Source of the DNA: Clostridiales bacterium | Lineage (GTDB): Bacteria > Bacillota > Clostridia > Lachnospirales > Lachnospiraceae | Direction: 5' to 3' | DNA length: 64,000 nt | Assembly: GCA_018365455.1 (NCBI GenBank) | Contig: JAGZJZ010000001.1 | Location: forward strand, 124,001 to 188,000 | Shown here: one piece after another, positions 8,153-16,141 of the stretch | Position numbering within the stretch: position 1 is the stretch's first letter | Layout: each line of letters starts with the position of its first letter | Position numbers and translations under genes: made by a program | Notes under the pieces: generated by a model | Told to the model about the DNA's origin: nothing | Database searches by the model: none | The model's input: only the letters and a program-made list of their open reading frames with translations

Positions 8153-8168
8153 GGCTGAAACTTCAGCC
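8153..8168 (-). terminator. Weak hairpin after the ABC exporter operon
   Basis: GGCTGA and TCAGCC pair around a four-base loop about 55 bases beyond the exporter stop codon. The following sequence is only moderately T-rich. Confidence 0.35.
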
Positions 8169-8220
8169 CCAATATTAAATAGGATACATTACGTGAATGC
8201 TTATATTTATCGTCAATACT

Positions 8221-10044
8221 TTATGCCAATATTTTTCGGGAAGACTCTTCCTGGAATTGTTTACTGTAAAGGTCATGATAATAACCCTTCTTTTTCAACA
8301 GTTCTAGATGTTTTCCCTGTTCGATAATTTTTCCATCCTTTACAACCAGAATCACATCTGCTTTACGGATGGTGGACAGCCTGTGGGCGATTAAGAAGGA
8401 AGTTCTTCCCTCCAGCAGCTGCATGGTTGCATTTTGGATCAACTGTTCTGTCTGTGTATCAATGGATGAAGTTGCCTCATCTAATACAAAGATTCTGGGA
8501 TCAGCCAGAACTGCCCGTGCGAAAGAAATCAGCTGTTTTTCACCGGTAGACAGGCGGTCACCGCCCTCACCTACATCGCTCTGATAGCCATTTTCCAGTT
8601 TGTCTACCACCAGATCAGCGGATACAGCTTTGGCAGCAGCAATTACCTGTTCATCAGTTGCTTCTAAGTTACCGTAACGGATATTTTCCATGACAGTACC
8701 GGAGAACAGGTGGGGATTCTGCAGGACATATCCAATGTTGCTGTGAAGCCATAACTGACTGCGCTCCCGGTAATCTTTCCCGTCTATGAGAATCTGTCCT
8801 TGGGTTGGTTCAAAAAATCGGCAGGCAAGATTGACCAGCGTACTTTTCCCGGCTCCTGTCTCTCCTACTATTGCCACCGTGGTTCCCTCTGGTATCTTCA
8901 GATTAAAATGGCTTAATACTTCTTCGTTACCATCCGGATAATGGAAAGATACATCTTTAAATTCAATCTCTCCCTGCAGCTTCTCCCAGTTCTCTTTTTT
9001 CGGATAGAAAGAATCCCCATATTTATCTGTGATTTCTTTTGAATCCACGATCTGTGGTTCCTGATCCAGTAAACCGGCAACGCGTTCTATATTTGCCTGT
9101 ACGGAGATAATATCTGCAATATTTCTGGCAAGCTGCTGTATAGGCTCAAAGATCCCAACTGCATAGGATGTAAAGGCGGACAGGGTTCCGATCATCAAAA
9201 GGTTCTTTAATACCATATTTCCACCTTTAGCCAGAACCAGAGCCGTTGCCAGGGAACTAAACAGCATAACCAGCGGTATATAAACGGCACTTAATCTGGC
9301 GGCACGTACTCCAGCGGTTTTCATTTCATCCGTGATTCCCTGGAAGTCATCATAATTTTTATCTTCAATTACAAGGGTTTTGGATGTTTTTGCACCCATA
9401 ATGCCTTCGTTGTAGGATCCTGTAATTTTCGAATTAATTTTGCGGACTTTCCGGTTCCAGGTCAGAATCTTATTCTGGAAATAGACGGTCAGCAGTGCAA
9501 TTACAGGGACGATGATAATTACCAGCAGCGCCAGCTGCCAGTTCAGGATCAGCATGGCTATAAATACGCCAAACACATAGGTGGATGCCCATAAAACATC
9601 AATCAGATTCCAGGCTACCAGACCTGCGATACGGTTTGTATCACTCATGACTCTGGCAAGGATATAGCCAACCGGTGTTACATTGTAATAAGAAAATGAC
9701 AATGTCTGAAGATGTACGAAGCATGCTCTCTTTAAATCTCTGCCCACTTTCATTTCCACTTTCATATTGCCTCTTGTAAAGAAGATAACACTTAATGTCT
9801 GAAGCAGAATCACAATGGCGTAAACGACTGCGAACCCTGCAATACCGTCGATTGTGTTTTTTTCAATAAAATGATCAATAGCAAAGCGCTGAAACAATGG
9901 CAGTGCGATATCCACCAGTGAGCAGAATAAGTTCAGTGCAATGATCATAATAAAAATCTTTTTATATGGTTTTAAAAACGGCAGGATCTTTTTCCAGATC
10001 TTTATATCAAATGATTTTGTAAATTCCTGCTCTTCGTAGCTCAT
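8221..10044 (-). CDS. ABC exporter half-transporter, catalytic-site subunit (BmrD/YheH-like)
   Basis: A 607-residue fused permease-ATPase. Six membrane helices occupy about residues 25-320. The nucleotide-binding domain has Walker A VGETGAGKST, a variant signature LSTGEKQ in place of LSGGQ, and Walker B IFVLDEATSSID with the catalytic Glu. Its start overlaps the preceding subunit's stop by four bases, so the two are translationally coupled. With its partner it should form a heterodimeric exporter with one degenerate ATP site, as in BmrCD and TM287/288. Substrates are probably drugs or amphiphiles, judged by family only. Confidence 0.93.
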   Translation of the reverse strand: MSYEEQEFTKSFDIKIWKKILPFLKPYKKIFIMIIALNLFCSLVDIALPLFQRFAIDHFIEKNTIDGIAGFAVVYAIVILLQTLSVIFFTRGNMKVEMKVGRDLKRACFVHLQTLSFSYYNVTPVGYILARVMSDTNRIAGLVAWNLIDVLWASTYVFGVFIAMLILNWQLALLVIIIVPVIALLTVYFQNKILTWNRKVRKINSKITGSYNEGIMGAKTSKTLVIEDKNYDDFQGITDEMKTAGVRAARLSAVYIPLVMLFSSLATALVLAKGGNMVLKNLLMIGTLSAFTSYAVGIFEPIQQLARNIADIISVQANIERVAGLLDQEPQIVDSKEITDKYGDSFYPKKENWEKLQGEIEFKDVSFHYPDGNEEVLSHFNLKIPEGTTVAIVGETGAGKSTLVNLACRFFEPTQGQILIDGKDYRERSQLWLHSNIGYVLQNPHLFSGTVMENIRYGNLEATDEQVIAAAKAVSADLVVDKLENGYQSDVGEGGDRLSTGEKQLISFARAVLADPRIFVLDEATSSIDTQTEQLIQNATMQLLEGRTSFLIAHRLSTIRKADVILVVKDGKIIEQGKHLELLKKKGYYHDLYSKQFQEESSRKILA

Positions 10045-11870
10045 ATTGCCCCTCCTTCCAGTAACAGACGATCATCATTGTTCATCTGTATATCGTAGAT
10101 GTTTTTATAGATGCCTTCTTGTGCAATCAGTTCTTCATGGGTACCCATTTGTGCCACACTGCCGTCATCCAGGACCAGAATGCAATCAGCCTGCATCAAT
10201 GTAGTGATACGGTGTGAGATTAAGATTACAGTTGCTTTTCCCATCTGGTCCTGCAATGCCTCACGGATTTTTGCATCGGTCTCGGCATCTACAGCAGAGA
10301 GGGAGTCATCAAATACCATGATGGGAGCTTTCTGCATCAGCATACGCGCGATTGCCACTCTTTGCTTTTGGCCTCCGGATAATGTAACGCCACGTTCTCC
10401 CACTATGGTATCATATCCGTTGGTGAAATGTTGGATTGCGTCATCCACACATGCAATTCTGGCGGCTTCTTGAATGGATTCATGACAGACATCTTCATTG
10501 GCAATGGCTATATTTTCATGGATTGCCCTGGAGAATAAAAAGGGTTCCTGCAAAACCATACCAATATTTTTTCGTAGATATTCACGGCTCATTTTAGCTA
10601 TGTCCATGCCGCCAACCGTTATCCTTCCGGATTCTTCTGGAAGGTCATAGAGCCTGTTCAACAGATGCATCAGCGTTGATTTTCCACTTCCGGTTCCTCC
10701 CAGTATGGCAAAGGTGCTTCCGGCAGGAATGGTAAAATCCACATTTTTTAAAATGGGATATCCTGTGCCGTAAGAAAAGTTAATATTTTCAAAATGAATG
10801 TCCCTGTTCATTGGTCCGTTTTCCACATTTGGATTGTCCTGTTCCTCTTTGGCATCCAGAATATAAGCAACCCTTTCTATGGATACACCCGCCTTGCTCA
10901 TTTCGGAAAGTATTCTGCCAAGCCCTCGGACGGGCCATACCATGGTGGCATTGTAGGATACAAATGCCAGGAATTCCCCAAGGGTAATTTGTCCGTTTAC
11001 GGCGACGGTAACACCTACACAGATCACGGTGAGAATCTGAAGCCCAGTGATTAAGTCTCCGATTCCCCAGTAGGCACTCATCAGACGTCCCAGACGAATC
11101 CACAGGCTTGCAAAGGCTTCGTTTTTATGATCAAAACGGTCAATTTCAAATTTTTCCCGTCCAAATGCCCGGACGACCCGGACTCCGGTGAGATTCTCCT
11201 GAACTACGCTGGATAACTCTCCTTCTGCTTCATCTGCTTTTAAGAATCTTTTTGCTATCTTCGCATAGAAAAATCCCGAGTATCCCATGATAACGGGGAT
11301 GAAGCAAAGTGCCACCAGGGAGATTTTCACATTCATGGAAAACATAATGCCCATGGATAAAGCGATTAAAAAACTGGTTCGAAACACTTCTACCATTTGA
11401 TTACAGACAAAATTCCGGACAACCTCCACATCCGATGTACACCGCTGGATAATTTCTCCGGTCTGATGTTTCACATGCCAGGAAAACGGAAGTTTTTGTA
11501 TATGGGCATATAATTGGTCACGGATACTTTTTACAAAGGACTCCGAGCCTTTTGCTATGCCCATTTTACTGAAATAGCTGCAAATCCCGGACATGACTGC
11601 GGTTACCATAACAGCAGCCGCCGCTGCCAACAGTGCTTTACTGCCGGTACCGGACAGCTGTTCAAGATGCAGAAAGTCAACCAGCCTTTTTGGCAGCTGC
11701 CAGTCTGCTCCCCCGATTACCGAGTCAACAGAGATTCGCACAATCTGAGGTGTCAATGAGTTAAAGATGGTATTCAACATTGAAAATACCAGTGCAAATA
11801 CAAACAAGTGTAAATTTCCTTTCAGGAAACGGGCGATGAGGCGCACCTTTCCTGTCTGATTCCTTTCCAT
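10041..11870 (-). CDS. ABC exporter half-transporter, degenerate-site subunit (BmrC/YheI-like)
   Basis: About 609 residues: six membrane helices (about 20-320) and an ATPase domain. Walker A is GGTGSGKST, the signature is the canonical LSGGQKQR, and Walker B reads IMVFDDSLSAVD with Asp where the catalytic Glu belongs. This is complementary to the partner subunit, which has the Glu but a variant signature, so only one full-strength ATP site forms. I start it at ATG 11870, preceded by GGAGGGG; the in-frame ATG at 11888 lacks a ribosome site. It is transcribed from 12252-12280 through a long leader with an intrinsic terminator, so expression is probably induced by antitermination. Confidence 0.93.
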   Translation of the reverse strand: MERNQTGKVRLIARFLKGNLHLFVFALVFSMLNTIFNSLTPQIVRISVDSVIGGADWQLPKRLVDFLHLEQLSGTGSKALLAAAAAVMVTAVMSGICSYFSKMGIAKGSESFVKSIRDQLYAHIQKLPFSWHVKHQTGEIIQRCTSDVEVVRNFVCNQMVEVFRTSFLIALSMGIMFSMNVKISLVALCFIPVIMGYSGFFYAKIAKRFLKADEAEGELSSVVQENLTGVRVVRAFGREKFEIDRFDHKNEAFASLWIRLGRLMSAYWGIGDLITGLQILTVICVGVTVAVNGQITLGEFLAFVSYNATMVWPVRGLGRILSEMSKAGVSIERVAYILDAKEEQDNPNVENGPMNRDIHFENINFSYGTGYPILKNVDFTIPAGSTFAILGGTGSGKSTLMHLLNRLYDLPEESGRITVGGMDIAKMSREYLRKNIGMVLQEPFLFSRAIHENIAIANEDVCHESIQEAARIACVDDAIQHFTNGYDTIVGERGVTLSGGQKQRVAIARMLMQKAPIMVFDDSLSAVDAETDAKIREALQDQMGKATVILISHRITTLMQADCILVLDDGSVAQMGTHEELIAQEGIYKNIYDIQMNNDDRLLLEGGAI

Positions 11871-11979
11871 AAATCTGTTCCCCTCCATTATAAATTCGTT
11901 TCGTGCAGCGTTATGTCATGGTGTCATGAGCTGTACTGCTATGAGTAGTTACTTTATTATGTGCCGTTTCCGACACAGC

Positions 11980-12014
11980 AAAAAAGCGCCTCTGAACGAC
12001 CAGAGACGCTTTTT
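11980..12014 (-). terminator. Attenuator terminator before the ABC exporter
   Basis: On the minus strand AAAAAGCGTCTCTG pairs with CAGAGGCGCTTTTT (one G-U pair) around a six-base loop, followed by a U-run. It lies between the promoter at 12252-12280 and the exporter gene, about 110 bases before its start, so it must be read through for expression. Confidence 0.85.
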
Positions 12015-12022
12015 AACTGACC

Positions 12023-12067
12023 TTATTCTATTCCTATCGTAGAAATGCAGGATATCTCAACAGACAT
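12023..12067 (-). CDS. Possible second short leader ORF (14 codons)
   Basis: ATG at 12067 opens a 14-codon frame that ends nine bases before the terminator stem. GAGGGAG precedes the ATG but with only one base of spacing, so translation is doubtful. If used, its stop codon position would let a ribosome cover the terminator's 5' arm. Confidence 0.25.
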   Translation of the reverse strand: MSVEISCISTIGIE

Positions 12068-12091
12068 ACTCCCTCATTAAAATTACGATAT

Positions 12092-12196
12092 TCATTGAAA
12101 AGGCAGACAAAATGTCCGCTGATTATTCATATTTTGATTCACTGAAATGCGATTATTTATGAATGTTATTATTACGTTTAATTTAAAGTTTCTCAT
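12092..12196 (-). CDS. Leader peptide of the ABC exporter operon (34 aa)
   Basis: A 34-codon frame starting at ATG 12196 behind a perfect AAGGAGG with nine-base spacing. It begins MRNFKLNVIITFINN and ends RTFCLPFQ. It lies about 50 bases after the predicted transcription start and upstream of the intrinsic terminator. Its start region pairs with its own end (12101-12207). Short hydrophobic peptides in this position commonly act as ribosome-stalling sensors of antibiotics that control exporter or resistance genes, as BmrB does for bmrCD in Bacillus subtilis. I do not recognise this peptide family, and stalling is inference. Confidence 0.7.
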   Translation of the reverse strand: MRNFKLNVIITFINNRISVNQNMNNQRTFCLPFQ

Positions 12197-12207
12197 TTTG
12201 CCTGCCT
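12101..12207 (-). promoter_or_regulatory. Long-range stem pairing leader ORF start with its end
   Basis: On the transcript AGGCAGGCAAAATG (12207 to 12194), which covers part of the ribosome site and the start codon, can pair with CATTTTGTCTGCCT (12114 to 12101). That is 14 base pairs with one G-U. The stem would shut the leader ORF unless a ribosome occupies it. Confidence 0.65.
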
Positions 12208-12251
12208 CCTTTCTTCTAATTTTTATATTAATTCAAGCAAATTGTTTAATT

Positions 12252-12280
12252 AGTATAACTTACCAATTTTTTAAAGTCAA
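12252..12280 (-). promoter_or_regulatory. Strong promoter of the ABC exporter leader
   Basis: Minus-strand TTGACT, a 17-base spacer and TATACT. The predicted start near 12245 gives a 5' leader of about 375 bases before the exporter gene. Confidence 0.75.
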
Positions 12281-12345
12281 GTGTATTTTAAAATAAATTT
12301 TTATTCTTTAACGTATTCGTATTTTGAAAGTATTTTCCGCTTTTT

Positions 12346-13515
12346 TTAGTTAAAAATACAAAGCAGCAAATTTTCCAGGTCAAATGTCTCATCTTCCATA
12401 AATATTTCTTCCAGCCGGTTCAGGTTCAGGTCGGAATGCTCGATTTCCCGGGAATATCGTTGTGCTGTTCGTGTGAAATCGGAAAATTCCAGCTCTTTGA
12501 TCCGGCTTTGCCACAGAGCCTGCGCCATCTCCTGAATCAGCAGGGTGCTGACTACTGCTAATTTCATTTTAGAATAGGCTTCCCGGTCATATACTGCACC
12601 GCTGAAATAAGTAAAGATAAAATAAACCATCAATTGTTCGCACCAGCATGACCAGTCGTCCCGGGTATCGCTTTGATAGCCAATACTTTCCAAAAATAGT
12701 CTGCGGTTATACGGATAGGCAGACTCGTCCCGGGCAAAGAGGCTGTCTTGAATGCTTTCTATGAATTCCGGCCAGTCTTTTCTTAATATTTCCAGCTGAT
12801 CAAAAATATGAAACATGTTTTTCATGGTAATTCCGCGTTCGTTCGCCAGTTTTTTATATTCTGACTGCTTATTCTGGAAAAATGAAATTGCTTTCTCACC
12901 CTGATACCGGTTAATCACTTCCTCTATGGTGAAAAGCTGATTACGATCTATGCGGGACTGCAGGTCGTGGCTGAAAGCCAGTACCATGGCCATTCGGACG
13001 GTATAGTCCAGGTTGCGGTTCTGCAAAATACGGATAATACTATCCCTGGCATCCATGAGTTTGGTAAATAACAAAAAATCAAAATCTTCATATTCTTCCT
13101 GACTGCTCTCTTTTTCCAGTGTTAAAAACCGGATTTTTTCTTTGCATCCAAGTATCAGTTCTGCACAGGGTGGACAGGAAAGCGACAGAGAGATTTCCCG
13201 CAGTCCTTCGTATTCTTCCACATGCCTGGGGTAGGTTCGACAGGTTTTACATAACATTGCAGGACCTGCTTCTTTATAAATATCACACAGGTTTTCATCA
13301 TTTAAGAATTCACACCGGCGGCGGTACTGTTTAAATACCGTGTTCTTCCAGTCAATGGAATTATGCAGCCTGTTTCGGAAGGGACCTTTTACTTTTTTAT
13401 ATTTTTTGACTGATTTCTCATCGATCACAATTTCCCATCCGGCACAGCAGGTGTCCGGACAGGCAGATGCTGTGCACTTAAATTTTTTAAAATAGTGTGG
13501 AATTGTATATTGCAT
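12346..13515 (-). CDS. FliB-like flagellin lysine-N-methylase family protein
   Basis: A 389-residue protein with the Cys-rich N-terminus of the FliB family: CTASACPDTCCAGW near residue 15, CEFLNDENLCDIY, and MLCKTCRTYPR. These cysteines probably bind a metal or Fe-S cluster. The C-terminal two thirds are helical and without clear motifs. FliB methylates flagellin lysines in Salmonella, but homologues are common in Clostridia without flagella. No motility gene is in the window, so the substrate here is unknown. The start is ATG 13515 with AGAAAGGA upstream. Confidence 0.8.
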   Translation of the reverse strand: MQYTIPHYFKKFKCTASACPDTCCAGWEIVIDEKSVKKYKKVKGPFRNRLHNSIDWKNTVFKQYRRRCEFLNDENLCDIYKEAGPAMLCKTCRTYPRHVEEYEGLREISLSLSCPPCAELILGCKEKIRFLTLEKESSQEEYEDFDFLLFTKLMDARDSIIRILQNRNLDYTVRMAMVLAFSHDLQSRIDRNQLFTIEEVINRYQGEKAISFFQNKQSEYKKLANERGITMKNMFHIFDQLEILRKDWPEFIESIQDSLFARDESAYPYNRRLFLESIGYQSDTRDDWSCWCEQLMVYFIFTYFSGAVYDREAYSKMKLAVVSTLLIQEMAQALWQSRIKELEFSDFTRTAQRYSREIEHSDLNLNRLEEIFMEDETFDLENLLLCIFN

Positions 13516-13566
13516 AGTGTTTCCTTTCTGTAACGCCTGGTTACTATAAACCATCTATTTCAGAGC

Positions 13567-13598
13567 AAAAAAAAGACACCATATACAGGTGCTTTTCA
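13567..13598 (-). terminator. Terminator of tRNA-Leu
   Basis: On the minus strand AAAAGCACC pairs with GGTG-T-CTTTT (one bulge) around TGTATAT, and is followed by a run of eight U. Confidence 0.65.
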
Positions 13599-13614
13599 AG
13601 AAAAATGATAAAAC

Positions 13615-13697
13615 TGCCGGCAATGGGACTTGAACCCATACGTGGTTGCCCACAACAGATTTTGAGTCTGCCTCGTCTGCCATTCCGACACGCCGGC
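13615..13697 (-). tRNA. tRNA-Leu (CAA)
   Basis: A complete 83-base cloverleaf on the minus strand. The acceptor stem GCCGGCG pairs with TGCCGGC (one G-U), with discriminator A; CCA is not encoded. The anticodon loop CTCAAAA gives CAA, which reads UUG. A long variable arm (TGTGGGCAACCACG region) fits a class II leucine tRNA, and the T-loop is GGTTCAAGTCC. Downstream lies an intrinsic terminator at 13567-13598. Confidence 0.95.
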
Positions 13698-13784
13698 TTA
13701 CGTTGATATGTTCCTCTCAACGAAAATAATTTTATCATAAGCTGCCAAATTATGCAAGCATTTTTTGAATTTTTTTTATTTTTC

Positions 13785-13865
13785 CTAATTTATCGACAAT
13801 AAGGACTTTTTGTACTCTTCTATTAATTTGTTATAAAGATCAAAACAGTCTGATCCGGGTGACAT
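13785..13865 (-). CDS. Possible 26-residue small protein
   Basis: ATG at 13865 opens a 26-codon frame beginning MSPGSDCFDLYNK, with GAGGGGGG eight bases further upstream than usual but in range. It follows the LtaS-like gene on the same strand. The start overlaps a nested hairpin (TGATC and GATCA arms at 13851-13897 enclosing GGGAT and ATCCC), which could instead be the point of the sequence. The peptide is charged and amphipathic and I do not recognise it. Confidence 0.3.
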   Translation of the reverse strand: MSPGSDCFDLYNKLIEEYKKSLLSIN

Positions 13866-13909
13866 GGGATTCCGATCCCCCCTCACAGGTTGATCAAGTA
13901 ATGATGGCA

Positions 13910-15901
13910 TTAGCCAAAAAAATCATTGACCCGGTTTTTCCCGTCGCTTAGATGATTATACTGTAAAATAGAGTACTGATTCAGCAGTTCGCTATAGGAA
14001 TCTTCTGAAAACTGGTGATAATTTCCATCCTTATCTATGTATATATTTCCGGTAATAACAGGTAGTGTTTTGCGCAGGTTTTCTAAGAAGGTCTGATAAC
14101 CGGTTAAAGGCAGCCCGGCATTAGACAGGAGCAGTCCACTGAGATAGTTTGGACTGATCATCGGAATATCCCTACTCTCCAGTTTATAATTTGCCCACAT
14201 TACCATAGGAACTATATATCCGTTCTGAAATTCTTCTACAGAGGAATCCTGATTAATATGATTCAGTTTTAAAATTGGTTTTGCCACATTATCTGCAGGC
14301 TGATGGTCTCCAAACATTAAAATTATGGTTGGCTCTTCTTCTTTTTGAAAGTAATCGGTAAGATCTTTGAAAGCCTTGTCGGATTCTTTGATCAGGGTCA
14401 GATATTGTTCTGCTGCCCGCACATTATCCGATTTCTTTTTACCATCATATTGAGAAAGCGATATGGAAGTTTCAAATCCCGGAAAGTCTTTATCATATCC
14501 GCCATGATTCTGCATGGTTACTTCGAAGGTAAATATTCGTTCTTCCGGCGACTTATTTTTATAAGTTTCAATAATTTTCTGATACGCAGATTCATCACTG
14601 ATATAATCCCTGATTTTTTTGGGATTCTTAAAATCAGTTTTGGAGTAGTACGTATCAAAACCAAAATAGGAATATACATTTTCCCGATTCCACCCTTTGG
14701 AATTGTATGGATGAATCGCAGTTGTCTTATACCCCAGGCTCTTTAAATAATTTGGCAATGCGGGCATGGGCTGGCGCACAAACTGCTGGTATGCCACACT
14801 GCCATTAGGTAAGAATGCCATTGTGTCACTGGTCAGGAACTCATACTCTGTATTGGCGGTATTGCCACCTTTCACCGAAACAAATAGATCTGATTTGATG
14901 GTGTTCTCTGTCAGGGAGTGGATAAAAGGCATGTAGTCTTCATTTGTTTCAAATTTTCCACGGGCAGAGAGGTCGGAAAATGCTTCATTCATGATTACGA
15001 TGATGTTTGGTTTGTCTTTTAAAAGCACCTCTTTTGAGGTATGCTTGTCAGGACTTGTTGCGGAAACATCCTGGACTTTTGCTTCTGACATGATTTCTTT
15101 GGCTTTTTTTGGGGTATAGCCAACGGGTTTTTGTACATGTAAATAACGGAAGTTGGTGATAAATGCCACAGCAAAACCATTTCTCATATAGATCCGTTTT
15201 GGAGCAAATAAAGTATGGTAGAGCTTAAAAGTTTCTGTAGTTCGCTCTGATTTTACCACAGTAACATATCCTGCCATACAAATAGTTGTAAGTATAAGTG
15301 CTGCAAGGCGAATCCGCAGGCTTTTGATTTTGAGATTCATTTTTTCAGCACAGATCATCAAAAACGCAAAACCGATGATCAGAAATACGAATCGATAATT
15401 AAAGGTAAAGGAATAGTTATCTGTAATAGAAAGTGCTGTTCGTGCAGATAAAAAATCCCAAGGCATTAATGGTGAGGAACGAAATTGGATTACAAAAAAA
15501 TTTATTACTCCAAAAACTAATGGAAATAAAGTCGCTAAAATATATCCCCATCTTACAGAGTTTAGCAGAAAACTACTAATTGCATACAAAAGGAAATAAA
15601 ATACTAAATTAAGTAAAATGACAATTTTTTTAATATCAGTAATTTCATGTGTAAATGATTCGATTCCAATTAATGATAGCATTGGAATAATTAGCAGGAA
15701 TAGAATGGTTACTAATTTTGGTATTTTCAGATCCAGACAGATCAACACACCAGCCGCCAAAGAAAACACAATACAAAAAACCAGCTGGACGGCATGCCCC
15801 TTATTGTGCATTGCCGCCAAACTGGAAAGTAATATTAGTGTACAGGTTACCAAAAAGGAAACCACAATTCTAAATTTTGATTTCGTAAATATTTTTTTCA
15901 T
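13910..15901 (-). CDS. LtaS-like sulfatase-fold phosphotransferase, copy 1
   Basis: A 663-residue membrane protein of the lipoteichoic acid synthase / phosphoglycerol transferase family. Residues up to about 235 hold five or more membrane helices; the rest is an extracellular alkaline-phosphatase-fold domain. Metal and catalytic positions are present: Glu in IVIMNEAFSDL, nucleophile Thr in KGGNTANTEYEF, the MFGDHQPAD pair, and QNHGGYD. I use ATG 15901, preceded by GGGGAG; the longer frame adds a basic tail without a ribosome site. It is about 60 percent identical by eye to the adjacent copy, from which a 169-bp palindromic element separates it. The product polymer is not determined. Confidence 0.88.
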   Translation of the reverse strand: MKKIFTKSKFRIVVSFLVTCTLILLSSLAAMHNKGHAVQLVFCIVFSLAAGVLICLDLKIPKLVTILFLLIIPMLSLIGIESFTHEITDIKKIVILLNLVFYFLLYAISSFLLNSVRWGYILATLFPLVFGVINFFVIQFRSSPLMPWDFLSARTALSITDNYSFTFNYRFVFLIIGFAFLMICAEKMNLKIKSLRIRLAALILTTICMAGYVTVVKSERTTETFKLYHTLFAPKRIYMRNGFAVAFITNFRYLHVQKPVGYTPKKAKEIMSEAKVQDVSATSPDKHTSKEVLLKDKPNIIVIMNEAFSDLSARGKFETNEDYMPFIHSLTENTIKSDLFVSVKGGNTANTEYEFLTSDTMAFLPNGSVAYQQFVRQPMPALPNYLKSLGYKTTAIHPYNSKGWNRENVYSYFGFDTYYSKTDFKNPKKIRDYISDESAYQKIIETYKNKSPEERIFTFEVTMQNHGGYDKDFPGFETSISLSQYDGKKKSDNVRAAEQYLTLIKESDKAFKDLTDYFQKEEEPTIILMFGDHQPADNVAKPILKLNHINQDSSVEEFQNGYIVPMVMWANYKLESRDIPMISPNYLSGLLLSNAGLPLTGYQTFLENLRKTLPVITGNIYIDKDGNYHQFSEDSYSELLNQYSILQYNHLSDGKNRVNDFFG

Positions 15902-15970
15902 TTGTATAACTCCCCGAAATATCTTTATCTTTCGTAACCGTATTGATTTGTGTTTTTCGTACATTTAGTC

Positions 15971-16139
15971 CTTTAGAGCTTGTTTGAAAATTCATTCCCG
16001 CCATCTGCACGCCCCACTTTGCGCTATATTTCCCCGAATTCAGGTTACGCAGTCCGCTACGCGCCCTTCATATGGGACAAATCTCCCACTAAGTGTGACG
16101 CATAGCTGCCAGAAAGCAATTTTAAAACACGCTCTAAAG
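15971..16139. repeat. MITE-like palindromic element A (169 bp)
   Basis: The ends are near-perfect 22-base inverted repeats: CTTTAGAGCTTGTTTGAAAATT on the left, and on the right its complement with two differences. It fills the gap between the two LtaS-like genes and codes for nothing. The high-GC interior is unlike the flanking sequence, and I believe similar units recur in Lachnospiraceae genomes; that is recollection, not a search. Confidence 0.65.
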
Positions 16140-16141
16140 CA

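Noticed and set aside
13785..13865. Spo0E-type phosphatase as identity of the 26-residue ORF
   Set aside because: The SQELD motif of Spo0E-like proteins is absent, so I left it unnamed.
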